Below, one piece after another: positions 1 to 5,361 of a stretch of DNA of 31,317 bases. This DNA is from Treponema sp. (lineage in GTDB: Bacteria > Spirochaetota > Spirochaetia > Treponematales > Breznakiellaceae): contig JAISEB010000058.1 in the NCBI GenBank assembly GCA_031264395.1, positions 1 to 31,317 on the forward strand, in the 5' to 3' direction. The translations under genes and the position numbers were made by a program. Under the pieces are notes generated by a model. That model saw nothing but the letters and a program-made list of their open reading frames with translations, searched no databases and had not been told where the DNA came from. Positions within the stretch are counted from its first letter, which is position 1, and each line of letters begins with the position of its first letter.

Positions 1-505
1 CATACCGTACGGCAACACGCATCCCCATCAGCACGTGGTTTATGCGGTGTCCTGAAAGCCCTTTCCCGGCCATCCATGTGAGCCAGTCGCGGATCATGGC
101 CGGGGCAAGCCTTTGAAGCATTATCCCCTGGAATGGCGGAAATGGTGTAATGTGCCGCCTGACATCTTCATGGTTCATGTGGATGTAATAGACTGAGAGA
201 GGGCGTTTTTTAACCAGGGCCGCTTCCCGGACATAAGGGGAATCCGGCGTCCAGAAATCTTCAAGATACTGAACGAAAGTCTTTGCCGCCGCTGCCGGCG
301 TGAACCGTATTCCGGGCAGCATTTCCCGCGCGACTTGTTCCGCTTCATAGCGGCGCTGTTTCTTCCCCTCGGCAGGGACGCCGGTTGACCGGGTGGCGGC
401 GTACCGATGTGAGGCTGCATCCCAGAACCGGACATACCATACCGGGCCGGCTTGGGTTTCTTTCAGGTACAGGGTAAAGGGCTTATGGATCTTTTTCGGG
501 CGCAT
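1..505 (-). CDS. Tyrosine recombinase (phage-type integrase), N-terminal 168 residues, cut by window edge
   Basis: The frame is open from an ATG at 505 down to base 2 and runs off the window, so the catalytic domain is not visible. The first 65 or so residues resemble the arm-binding N-terminal domain of integrases: a basic start (MRPKKIHKPF), a strand with WYVRFWD, then a K/R-rich helix. Residues about 80-168 (TFVQYLEDFW, then MIRDWLTWMAGKGLSGHRIN) fit the helical SAM-like core-binding domain. The family cuts and rejoins DNA at attachment sites through a C-terminal tyrosine. The start is supported by GAGGA seven bases upstream. The gene lies just past the 3' end of tRNA-Leu, a common integration target, so it probably marks an integrated element extending leftward out of view. 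The family call is fairly safe; whether the element is intact is unknown. Confidence 0.8.
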   Translation of the reverse strand, partial: MRPKKIHKPFTLYLKETQAGPVWYVRFWDAASHRYAATRSTGVPAEGKKQRRYEAEQVAREMLPGIRFTPAAAAKTFVQYLEDFWTPDSPYVREAALVKKRPLSVYYIHMNHEDVRRHITPFPPFQGIMLQRLAPAMIRDWLTWMAGKGLSGHRINHVLMGMRVAVRY

Positions 506-525
506 AACTATTCCTCAGCGTAAAA

Positions 526-545
526 TGTCACTTTACAGTGTCACT
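526..545. repeat. Direct repeats TGTCACT in the integrase leader
   Basis: TGTCACT occurs at 526-532 and 539-545, a 13-base period, with CACT-TTAC-AGTG forming a small dyad between the copies. They lie 20-40 bases upstream of the integrase start. Arm-type integrase sites or an autoregulatory operator are possible; this is inference. Confidence 0.4.
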
Positions 546-594
546 CAACGCTTTTAATGGGTTATGCCGCCCGTTTTCGGGTAGGCTGTAAATC

Positions 595-623
595 GCTAAT
601 TTCTTATAACATAAGGAATTAGC
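595..623. repeat. 13-bp inverted repeat between tRNA-Leu and the integrase
   Basis: Arms 595-607 and 611-623 are complementary at 12 of 13 positions around a 3-base loop (AAC). The dyad starts six bases past the tRNA-Leu 3' end. No T-tract follows on the minus strand, so it is not a standard intrinsic terminator. It could be a tRNA 3' processing or termination structure, or a recombinase core or accessory site. Confidence 0.6.
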
Positions 624-628
624 TCATC

Positions 629-712
629 TGCCCGGAAGAAGACTCGAACTTCCATGCTTTTGAAGGCACTGGTACCTGAAACCAGCGTGTCTACCAATTC
701 CACCATCCGGGC
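629..712 (-). tRNA. tRNA-Leu (CAG)
   Basis: An 84-base class II tRNA with a seven-base-pair acceptor stem (GCCCGGA with TCCGGGC), discriminator A, a T-arm with GTTCGAGTC, and a long variable arm typical of leucine tRNA. The anticodon loop is TTCAGGT between CTGGT and ACCAG, giving anticodon CAG. CCA is not encoded. Its 3' end faces the integrase gene, so it is a plausible attachment site. Confidence 0.95.
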
Positions 713-721
713 GTACCGATG

Positions 722-751
722 ATGATAGCGTACTTCCCCGTTTCTGGTCAA
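722..751 (-). promoter_or_regulatory. Sigma70-type promoter for tRNA-Leu
   Basis: On the minus strand TTGACC (751-746) and TATCAT (727-722) are separated by 18 bases. The expected start site lies within a few bases of the tRNA 5' end at 712. Confidence 0.55.
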
Positions 752-791
752 TACAATTCGGAACCGTTGATCGGCGCCGCCCAAGCCTCCC

Positions 792-826
792 GCAAAACGC
801 GAGCTTTCGGTTCGTTCGCGGTTTGC
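792..826. repeat. Inverted repeat downstream of deoD
   Basis: GCAAAACGCGA (792-802) pairs with TCGCGGTTTGC (816-826) with one mismatch. It lies about 20 bases past the deoD stop codon. It has no clear T-run on the minus strand, so it is a weak candidate for the deoD transcript end. Confidence 0.35.
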
Positions 827-847
827 CGGGGCTCCTGCGGTTTTTGG

Positions 848-1552
848 TCAGGAAACGGCCGTATCCAGAGCCACTTCCATCATGCGGGTAAAGGTATTTT
901 GACGTTCTTCGGCGCTGGTAATCTCATGGTTTACAAGGTTGTCCGAGATGGTGAGGATGCAGAGGGCTTCCCGGCCGTATTTGGCCGCCAGGGTGTACAG
1001 TTCCGCGCATTCCATCTCCACGCAAAGACAGCCGAAACGCGCCCAGAGCCGCCATTCGTCCGGGTTTTCGGTGTAGAACATATCCGAGGAGACCACCGGA
1101 CCTGTCCGGGGATTCCAGCCCTTGGCCGCGGCCGCCTCATAGGCGGTTTTAAGGAGGCCGAAATCGGCCGTCGGGGCAAAATTCCGGCCGCCGAAACGGA
1201 CGGCGTTCACCCCCGAATCGGTACAGGCGGACATGGCCAATACCAGATCCCGGACCTGTATTTTTTCCTGTATGGAGCCCGCGGTTCCGACCCGTATGGC
1301 TCTTTTTACCCCGTAGTCCCTGAAAAGTTCATTTACATAGATAGATATGGAAGGAATTCCCATGCCGGTGCCCTGAACGGAGATTTTTTTCCCCCGGTAA
1401 GTCCCGGTATAACCGAACATATTTCGTACTTCATTGTACTTTTTGGGGTTTTCAAGGAAATTTTCGGCGATAAATTTGGCCCGCAGGGGATCTCCGGGAA
1501 GCAAAACCGCCTCCGCAATGTCCCCCGGCCCCGCGGCGATATGAACAGACAT
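848..1552 (-). CDS. deoD: Purine nucleoside phosphorylase, DeoD type
   Basis: 234 residues, the usual length for the hexameric bacterial purine nucleoside phosphorylase, which splits purine (deoxy)nucleosides with phosphate into base and (deoxy)ribose-1-phosphate in the cytoplasm. Visible family marks are the N-terminal phosphate loop LLPGDPLRAK, the signature around GTGMGIPSISIYVNELF, the nucleoside-binding stretch VEMECAELY, and the catalytic Asp in TISDNL, which aligns with Asp204 of E. coli DeoD. The start is well supported: AGGAGG lies seven bases before ATG. A promoter is readable at 1614-1586. It appears monocistronic, divergent from tRNA-Thr and followed on the same strand by tRNA-Leu. 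The function is salvage of purines and deoxyribose. Confidence 0.95.
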   Translation of the reverse strand: MSVHIAAGPGDIAEAVLLPGDPLRAKFIAENFLENPKKYNEVRNMFGYTGTYRGKKISVQGTGMGIPSISIYVNELFRDYGVKRAIRVGTAGSIQEKIQVRDLVLAMSACTDSGVNAVRFGGRNFAPTADFGLLKTAYEAAAAKGWNPRTGPVVSSDMFYTENPDEWRLWARFGCLCVEMECAELYTLAAKYGREALCILTISDNLVNHEITSAEERQNTFTRMMEVALDTAVS

Positions 1553-1585
1553 GGTTCCTCCTGCTGCCGGTTTAAGGTATATTTT

Positions 1586-1614
1586 AATATATTGTGTACG
1601 GACGAAAAAAACAA
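1586..1614 (-). promoter_or_regulatory. Promoter for deoD
   Basis: On the minus strand TTGTTT (1614-1609), 17 bases, then TATATT (1591-1586). This leaves a leader of about 25-30 bases containing the AGGAGG of deoD. Confidence 0.5.
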
Positions 1615-1632
1615 TGTTCTTTGTCCAGCCTC

Positions 1633-1661
1633 TTGATCTTTCCGGGCTTTTTTGTTATCCT
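1633..1661 (+). promoter_or_regulatory. Promoter for tRNA-Thr and the rpmG-secE-nusG block
   Basis: TTGATC (1633-1638), a 17-base spacer, then TATCCT (1656-1661). The inferred start near 1668 lies about 23 bases before tRNA-Thr. No other strong promoter is apparent before rpmG, so the tRNA and rpmG may share a transcript. Confidence 0.55.
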
Positions 1662-1690
1662 CAGTTCACGCATAGTCGTGCGTTTTTTGT

Positions 1691-1763
1691 GCCCTTGTAG
1701 CTCAGTTGGCAGAGCACATCCATGGTAAGGATGCGGTCAGCGGTTCGATTCCGCTTGAGGGCT
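1691..1763 (+). tRNA. tRNA-Thr (GGT)
   Basis: A 73-base cloverleaf. The acceptor GCCCTTG pairs with TGAGGGC (with wobbles), the D-arm is GCTCAGTTGGCAGAGC, the T-loop is GGTTCGATTCC, and the anticodon loop ATGGTAA lies between CATCC and GGATG, giving GGT. CCA is not encoded. It lies 58 bases upstream of rpmG. Confidence 0.95.
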
Positions 1764-1821
1764 TCAGGCTGAAAAACGGAATCGAAGGGCCTTCCGGGGT
1801 AGAGGCGCTTGAGGAGGAAAT

Positions 1822-1995
1822 ATGGCGAGCAAAAAAACGGCGGTGGAATTGGTAGCGCTTCAGTGCAGCGAATGCAAGCGCCGCAATTATACCACGCAGA
1901 AAAACCGTCGGAATACTCAGGAAAAGCTGGAGCTGAAAAAGTACTGTCCTTATGACAGAAAACACACGCTGCACAAAGAGACCAAGATCAAGTAG
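1822..1995 (+). CDS. rpmG: 50S ribosomal protein L33
   Basis: A 57-residue protein that starts MASKKTAVELVALQCSEC and ends THE-like L33 tail HTLHKETKIK. The pair CSEC and the later KKYCPYDRKHTLH are diagnostic for L33, a small basic protein near the E-site of the large ribosomal subunit. It keeps the first CxxC pair but only one cysteine in the second half, so full four-cysteine zinc binding is not expected. GAGGAGG lies four bases upstream of the ATG. It sits between tRNA-Thr and tRNA-Trp; tRNA-Trp begins eight bases after the stop. This rpmG, tRNA-Trp, secE, nusG order is widespread in bacteria. Confidence 0.95.
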   Translation: MASKKTAVELVALQCSECKRRNYTTQKNRRNTQEKLELKKYCPYDRKHTLHKETKIK

Positions 1996-2002
1996 TTTGC
2001 AT

Positions 2003-2075
2003 AGGCCAGTAGCTCAATTGGTAGAGTATCGGTCTCCAAAACCGAACGTCGTGGGTTCGATTCCTACCTGGCCTG
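2003..2075 (+). tRNA. tRNA-Trp (CCA)
   Basis: A 73-base cloverleaf. The acceptor AGGCCAG pairs perfectly with CTGGCCT, the discriminator is G, the T-loop is GGTTCGATTCC, and the anticodon loop CTCCAAA gives anticodon CCA. 3' CCA is not encoded. It lies between rpmG and secE, the classical location. Confidence 0.96.
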
Positions 2076-2119
2076 GATTGAGTGGAATTGCGGATACGGG
2101 CGGGAAACAGGGCGCCCGG

Positions 2120-2125
2120 TATAAT
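2120..2125 (+). promoter_or_regulatory. Isolated TATAAT box upstream of secE
   Basis: A perfect TATAAT lies 19 bases before the secE ATG, but no -35-like hexamer occurs at 16-18 bases upstream. It may be a weak internal promoter or chance. Confidence 0.25.
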
Positions 2126-2144
2126 CCTGTGGAATGGGGAGAGC

Positions 2145-2324
2145 ATGAACAAACTGGTTCAATTTATCAAGGAATCTTATGTTGAACTCCGGAAGGTGGT
2201 ATGGCCGGGCAGGGAGGACGTTGTCAGCTCGGTTAAAGTGGTTATTATTTCCACCGCCATTATCGCCATCGTCCTGGGCCTCGTGGACGTGCTGCTCCTT
2301 TTTGGAATAAGGCTGATTTTTTAG
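2145..2324 (+). CDS. secE: Preprotein translocase subunit SecE
   Basis: 59 residues starting MNKLVQFIKES. The amphipathic cytoplasmic helix with the conserved ELRKVVWP motif (residues about 15-21) is followed by one membrane segment (about 31-55, VVIISTAIIAIVLGLVDVLL). This is the short single-span SecE found outside enterobacteria; it clamps the SecY channel in the inner membrane. An in-frame upstream ATG at 2082 would add 21 residues reaching back to the tRNA; the start at 2145 was chosen because it begins at the conserved MNK and has a purine-rich GGGGAGA just upstream. nusG starts 17 bases after the stop. Confidence 0.95.
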   Translation: MNKLVQFIKESYVELRKVVWPGREDVVSSVKVVIISTAIIAIVLGLVDVLLLFGIRLIF

Positions 2325-2341
2325 CGGAACAAGGGAAACAA

Positions 2342-2899
2342 ATGGCGACAGGATGGTATGTCCTCCACACCTATTCGGGGTATGAGAACAAAATCGAAAA
2401 AACAATACACATGATGACCGGAAAGGGTGATCTGGACAAAGAAGTGGTCCGTGACGTAAAGGTTCCCTCCGAGGCAGTCGTGGAAGTCCGTGACGGCAAA
2501 AAACGGACGCAGATCCGCAAATTTCTTCCCGGTTATATCCTGGTGGAAATGGATCTGCCGGACGGGGACTGGAAAACCCCCTGTTCCCGCATCAGGAAAA
2601 TCCCGGGTGTTACCGGTTTTGTGGGGACCCCCGCGGACAAGAAGCCCCAGCCGCTTTCGGGGGACGAGGCGCGGACCATACTGCAGAAATCCGGGGAAAT
2701 CAAGGGCGAGCGGCCGGTCAGGACGCGCCAGTCTTTCTCCGCCGGGGAGCAGGTGAAGATCATAGACGGGCCCTTTGAGTCCTTCACCGGAACCATCGAG
2801 GATGTGAATCAGGAGAAAAACAAACTTAGAATCATGGTCGGCATTTTCGGGCGCAATACCCCGGTGGAAGTCGATCTTTTACAGGTTGAAAAACTGTAA
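2342..2899 (+). CDS. nusG: Transcription termination/antitermination factor NusG
   Basis: 185 residues, a standard two-domain NusG. The NGN domain (about 1-105) opens with GWYVLHTYSGYENKI, which binds the RNA polymerase clamp near the upstream fork. The KOW domain (about 128-185) contains GEQVKIIDGPFESFTGTIEDV, which contacts Rho or ribosomal protein S10. NusG suppresses pausing, supports Rho termination and couples transcription to translation. A GGGAAACAA stretch precedes the ATG. The TAA stop lies inside a perfect 24-base palindrome (2895-2918) that may limit readthrough into rplK. Confidence 0.96.
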   Translation: MATGWYVLHTYSGYENKIEKTIHMMTGKGDLDKEVVRDVKVPSEAVVEVRDGKKRTQIRKFLPGYILVEMDLPDGDWKTPCSRIRKIPGVTGFVGTPADKKPQPLSGDEARTILQKSGEIKGERPVRTRQSFSAGEQVKIIDGPFESFTGTIEDVNQEKNKLRIMVGIFGRNTPVEVDLLQVEKL

Positions 2900-2918
2900 A
2901 AACGCGCGCGTTTTTACA
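2895..2918 (+). terminator. Perfect 24-bp palindrome at the nusG stop codon
   Basis: Twelve bases, 2895-2906 (TGTAAAAACGCG), pair exactly with 2907-2918. The CG-rich centre followed by TTTTT in the right arm looks like a bidirectional intrinsic terminator or attenuator. It could partly uncouple secE-nusG from the ribosomal protein genes. Confidence 0.5.
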
Positions 2919-2973
2919 TGACGGTGGGAGTTCCGCGAAAAAAGGGAACGCTAGTACCACAAAGGAGCAATGA

Positions 2974-3405
2974 ATGGCGAAGAAGAAGATTGCGGCGTTT
3001 ATCAAGCTGCAGTGCCCCGCGGGAAAGGCGACGCCCGCGCCGCCTGTCGGTCCCGCCTTGGGGCCGCACGGCGTAAGCGCGCCCCAGTTTGTCCAGCAGT
3101 TCAATGACAGGACAAAGAGCATGGAGCCGGGGCTTATTATCCCGGTGGTTATCACGGTTTACGCGGATAAATCGTTCACCTTTATCCTTAAAACCCCGCC
3201 GGCTTCCGTCCTTATCAAAAAGGCCATAGGTCTTGAAAAGGGTTCAAACGAATCCCACAAAACAAAGGTGGGTAAGCTGCCCCGGGTTAAATGCGAGGAA
3301 ATAGCCAAAATGAAGATGGCGGATCTTTCCGCCAACGACATAGACGCCGCGATGCGTATCATAGCCGGCACCGCCCGGTCCATGGGTGTTGAGGTGGAAA
3401 AATGA
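2974..3405 (+). CDS. rplK: 50S ribosomal protein L11
   Basis: 143 residues, normal for L11. The N-terminal domain holds the flexible Pro-rich stretch PAGKATPAPPVGPALGPHGV that binds thiostrepton and release factors in other bacteria. The C-terminal domain (from about residue 70) binds 23S rRNA at the GTPase-associated centre. AAAGGAG lies six bases before the ATG. The stop overlaps the rplA start as ATGA (3402-3405), so the two are translationally coupled. Confidence 0.97.
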   Translation: MAKKKIAAFIKLQCPAGKATPAPPVGPALGPHGVSAPQFVQQFNDRTKSMEPGLIIPVVITVYADKSFTFILKTPPASVLIKKAIGLEKGSNESHKTKVGKLPRVKCEEIAKMKMADLSANDIDAAMRIIAGTARSMGVEVEK

Positions 3406-4085
3406 AAAGCGGGAAAAAATACCGGGAAAGCGTCAAGAAATACAACGCCGAAAACAGTTACGAGCTTGCCGAGGCGGTGGGGCTTGTCAAAACCATGGCC
3501 TACGCCAAATTCGACGAAACCGTCGATCTTTCGGTCAAGGTGAACCTCAAGAAAAACCAGTCCGTGCGGGACACTGTGGTGCTTCCCCATCAGTTCAGGG
3601 GTGAAAAAAAGATTCTGGTTTTCTGCAAGCCCGAAAAGGAAAAGGAAGCGCAGGATTCAGGCGCGGCCTATGTGGGAGCCGATGATCTTATCGAAAAGAT
3701 CAAGGGCGGCTGGACGGACTTTGACATCGCCGTGGCGACGCCGGACATGATGAAGGATGTCGGCAAGCTCGGTATGGTTCTGGGCCGCAAGGGGCTCATG
3801 CCGAACCCCAAGACCGGCACGGTGACCTTCGATCTCAAGGGCGCCCTTGCGGAACTTAAAAAGGGCCGGGTCGAATTCAGGGCCGATAAAACCGGCGTGG
3901 TTCATCTTGCCGTGGGAAAGGTTTCCATGGATGGTGAAAAGATAGTAGAGAATGTCAAAACCGTGGTGTCCGAAATAGAAAGGAAACGGCCCGCCGACGC
4001 AAAAGGCGATTTTATCCGTACCGTTTCGGTGGCGTCTACCATGGGACCCGGAATATGGGTAAATGCCAGGGCCGGGGAAAACTGA
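3402..4085 (+). CDS. rplA: 50S ribosomal protein L1
   Basis: 227 residues, typical L1 size. The signature GRKGLMPNPKTGTV lies near residue 130, and the N-terminus MKSGKKYRESVKKY is standard. L1 forms the mobile stalk that helps release deacylated tRNA from the E-site. In other bacteria it represses its own operon by binding an mRNA mimic of 23S rRNA. Its start overlaps the rplK stop by four bases, and rplJ follows 16 bases downstream. Confidence 0.97.
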   Translation: MKSGKKYRESVKKYNAENSYELAEAVGLVKTMAYAKFDETVDLSVKVNLKKNQSVRDTVVLPHQFRGEKKILVFCKPEKEKEAQDSGAAYVGADDLIEKIKGGWTDFDIAVATPDMMKDVGKLGMVLGRKGLMPNPKTGTVTFDLKGALAELKKGRVEFRADKTGVVHLAVGKVSMDGEKIVENVKTVVSEIERKRPADAKGDFIRTVSVASTMGPGIWVNARAGEN

Positions 4086-4101
4086 GGGAGGACCGCTAAA
4101 A

Positions 4102-4647
4102 ATGGCAATAGTTGCGAAAAAGATACAGGACAGCAAAACCAGAGCCATAAAGGAACTGGCGGAAAGTTTTGGTTCGTCAAAGGATTTTATTTTCACCAAT
4201 TACCGCGGGTTGACGGTGGAACAGATATCCGCCCTTCGGAAAAACCTGCGGGCAAAGGACGCCCGCTGCAAGGTGGTCAAGAACAACTTTGCCCGCCTTG
4301 CTTTCGAGGAACTCAAATGCCCCGATGTGTCGGCGTATCTTACAGGGCCTACCGCGGTGGTTATTGTGCCCAGGGACGCCAACGAGACCGCGAAGATACT
4401 CTTCGACTTTGCGAAGGAAGCCCAGGCGCTCAAGGTAAAGGGCGCCCTGATGGGGGACACGATCTATACGGCGTCCCAGACCGAGGCGTTTTCGAAACTG
4501 CCCGGCAGGCTGGAGCTTATCGCCATGCTCATGTCGGTAATGAACGGCCCGGCCAGGAATCTTGCCGCCGCCCTCAACGACATTCCCGCCCGGCTGGTAC
4601 GGACGGTCAATGCGGTGGCCGCCAAAAAGGCCGAGCCCGCCGGTTAA
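4102..4647 (+). CDS. rplJ: 50S ribosomal protein L10
   Basis: 181 residues from the ATG at 4102. The longer frame beginning at 4063 would overlap rplA, whereas GGGAGG lies about ten bases before 4102 and the sequence then starts MAIVAKKIQDSK as expected. The rRNA-binding N-terminal domain holds the conserved FTNYRGLTVEQ and LRAKDARCKVVKNN. The C-terminal helix carries L7/L12 dimers. L10 and L7/L12 build the stalk that recruits translation GTPases. The gap to rplA is only 16 bases, too short for the long structured L10-binding leader often found before rplJ. Confidence 0.96.
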   Translation: MAIVAKKIQDSKTRAIKELAESFGSSKDFIFTNYRGLTVEQISALRKNLRAKDARCKVVKNNFARLAFEELKCPDVSAYLTGPTAVVIVPRDANETAKILFDFAKEAQALKVKGALMGDTIYTASQTEAFSKLPGRLELIAMLMSVMNGPARNLAAALNDIPARLVRTVNAVAAKKAEPAG

Positions 4648-4659
4648 GGGCGGGCGGAA

Positions 4660-4699
4660 AAACAGGCGGCCCGTCCTGGGGGCGGGGTGCGGCCTGTTT
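4660..4699 (+). promoter_or_regulatory. Two-tier hairpin between rplJ and rplL
   Basis: The outer stem pairs 4660-4667 (AAACAGGC) with 4692-4699. An inner stem pairs 4670-4676 with 4680-4686 around a 3-base loop. No T-tract follows, so readthrough is expected. It may act as a processing or stabilising structure that raises rplL over rplJ. Confidence 0.45.
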
Positions 4700-4824
4700 G
4701 TGAAAAAAGTTAAAGGCCCGTCAGGCTTCGTTTATGAAGGTTGCTGACCTGTCGGGTTTCTGCGCCGGGTAAACCGGGCGTGCATCGTATGAGGCGCGCA
4801 ATATGTTATTGAGGAGAAGATAAT

Positions 4825-5223
4825 ATGGCAGCCCTTTCAACGGATCAGATTCTTGAGGCGATTTCATCCATGACGGTTCTGGAAGTTTCGGAACTGGTAA
4901 AGGCAATGGAAGAGAAATTCGGCGTTTCCGCGGCGGCCCCGGTTGCGGTAGCCGCGGCAGGCGCCGCTCCCGGCGCGGCCGCGGGCGGCGGAGACGGTGC
5001 GGAGGAGAAAACCGAATTCAATGTTATTCTCAAGGCTTTTGACGATTCCAAGAAAATTGCGGTTATCAAGGAAGTCCGGGCGGTTACGGGACTCGGGCTT
5101 AAGGAGGCCAAAGACCTTGTTGAAGGGGCGCCCAAGCCCCTTAAGGAAGGCATCTCCAAGGAAGAAGCCGCTAAAATCAAGGAACAGGTTACCGCTGCCG
5201 GCGGTACTGTCGACGTTCAGTAA
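4825..5223 (+). CDS. rplL: 50S ribosomal protein L7/L12
   Basis: 132 residues. The N-terminal dimerisation helices (about 1-35) end in EEKFGVSAAAPVAVAAAG, followed by an Ala/Gly-rich hinge (about 38-57). The globular C-terminal domain contains the factor-binding motif IKEVRAVTGLGLKEAKDLVE. It is the multi-copy stalk protein that stimulates EF-Tu and EF-G. TGAGGAGA lies about nine bases before the ATG. Unusually long flanks separate it from rplJ (177 bases, with a hairpin) and rpoB (138 bases, with an attenuator). Confidence 0.97.
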   Translation: MAALSTDQILEAISSMTVLEVSELVKAMEEKFGVSAAAPVAVAAAGAAPGAAAGGGDGAEEKTEFNVILKAFDDSKKIAVIKEVRAVTGLGLKEAKDLVEGAPKPLKEGISKEEAAKIKEQVTAAGGTVDVQ

Positions 5224-5279
5224 CCTGGTTTTGTCCGGAAGTTCCGGAAACATACAGTCTCGATTCTCAAGGGAGGAAT

Positions 5280-5322
5280 CCTTCAGAAATCCGGCCGGGT
5301 TTCTGAAGGGTCCTTTTGTTTG
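5280..5322 (+). terminator. Attenuator between rplL and rpoB
   Basis: CCTTCAGAAA (5280-5289) pairs perfectly with 5300-5309, with an inner CC/GG extension, and is followed by TCCTTTTGTTTG. This is a partial intrinsic terminator in the position where many bacteria attenuate ribosomal-protein transcription so that less enters rpoBC. Confidence 0.65.
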
Positions 5323-5361
5323 TAAAGACGGCAAGCTATACGGATTGCACGGGGGAAATCA

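Noticed and set aside
175..435. 86-codon leftward frame inside the integrase
   Set aside because: It is out of frame with the integrase reading, which runs unbroken from 505 to the window edge with domain-like sequence.
595..623. Intrinsic terminator of tRNA-Leu
   Set aside because: The stem is good but no T-run follows on the minus strand, so it is listed only as an inverted repeat.
719..1636. Open frame of 305 codons opposite deoD
   Set aside because: deoD on the other strand has family motifs, AGGAGG and a promoter; this frame also runs across its promoter.
4063..4101. Upstream start for rplJ
   Set aside because: It would overlap rplA; the ATG at 4102 has GGGAGG and the conserved L10 N-terminus.
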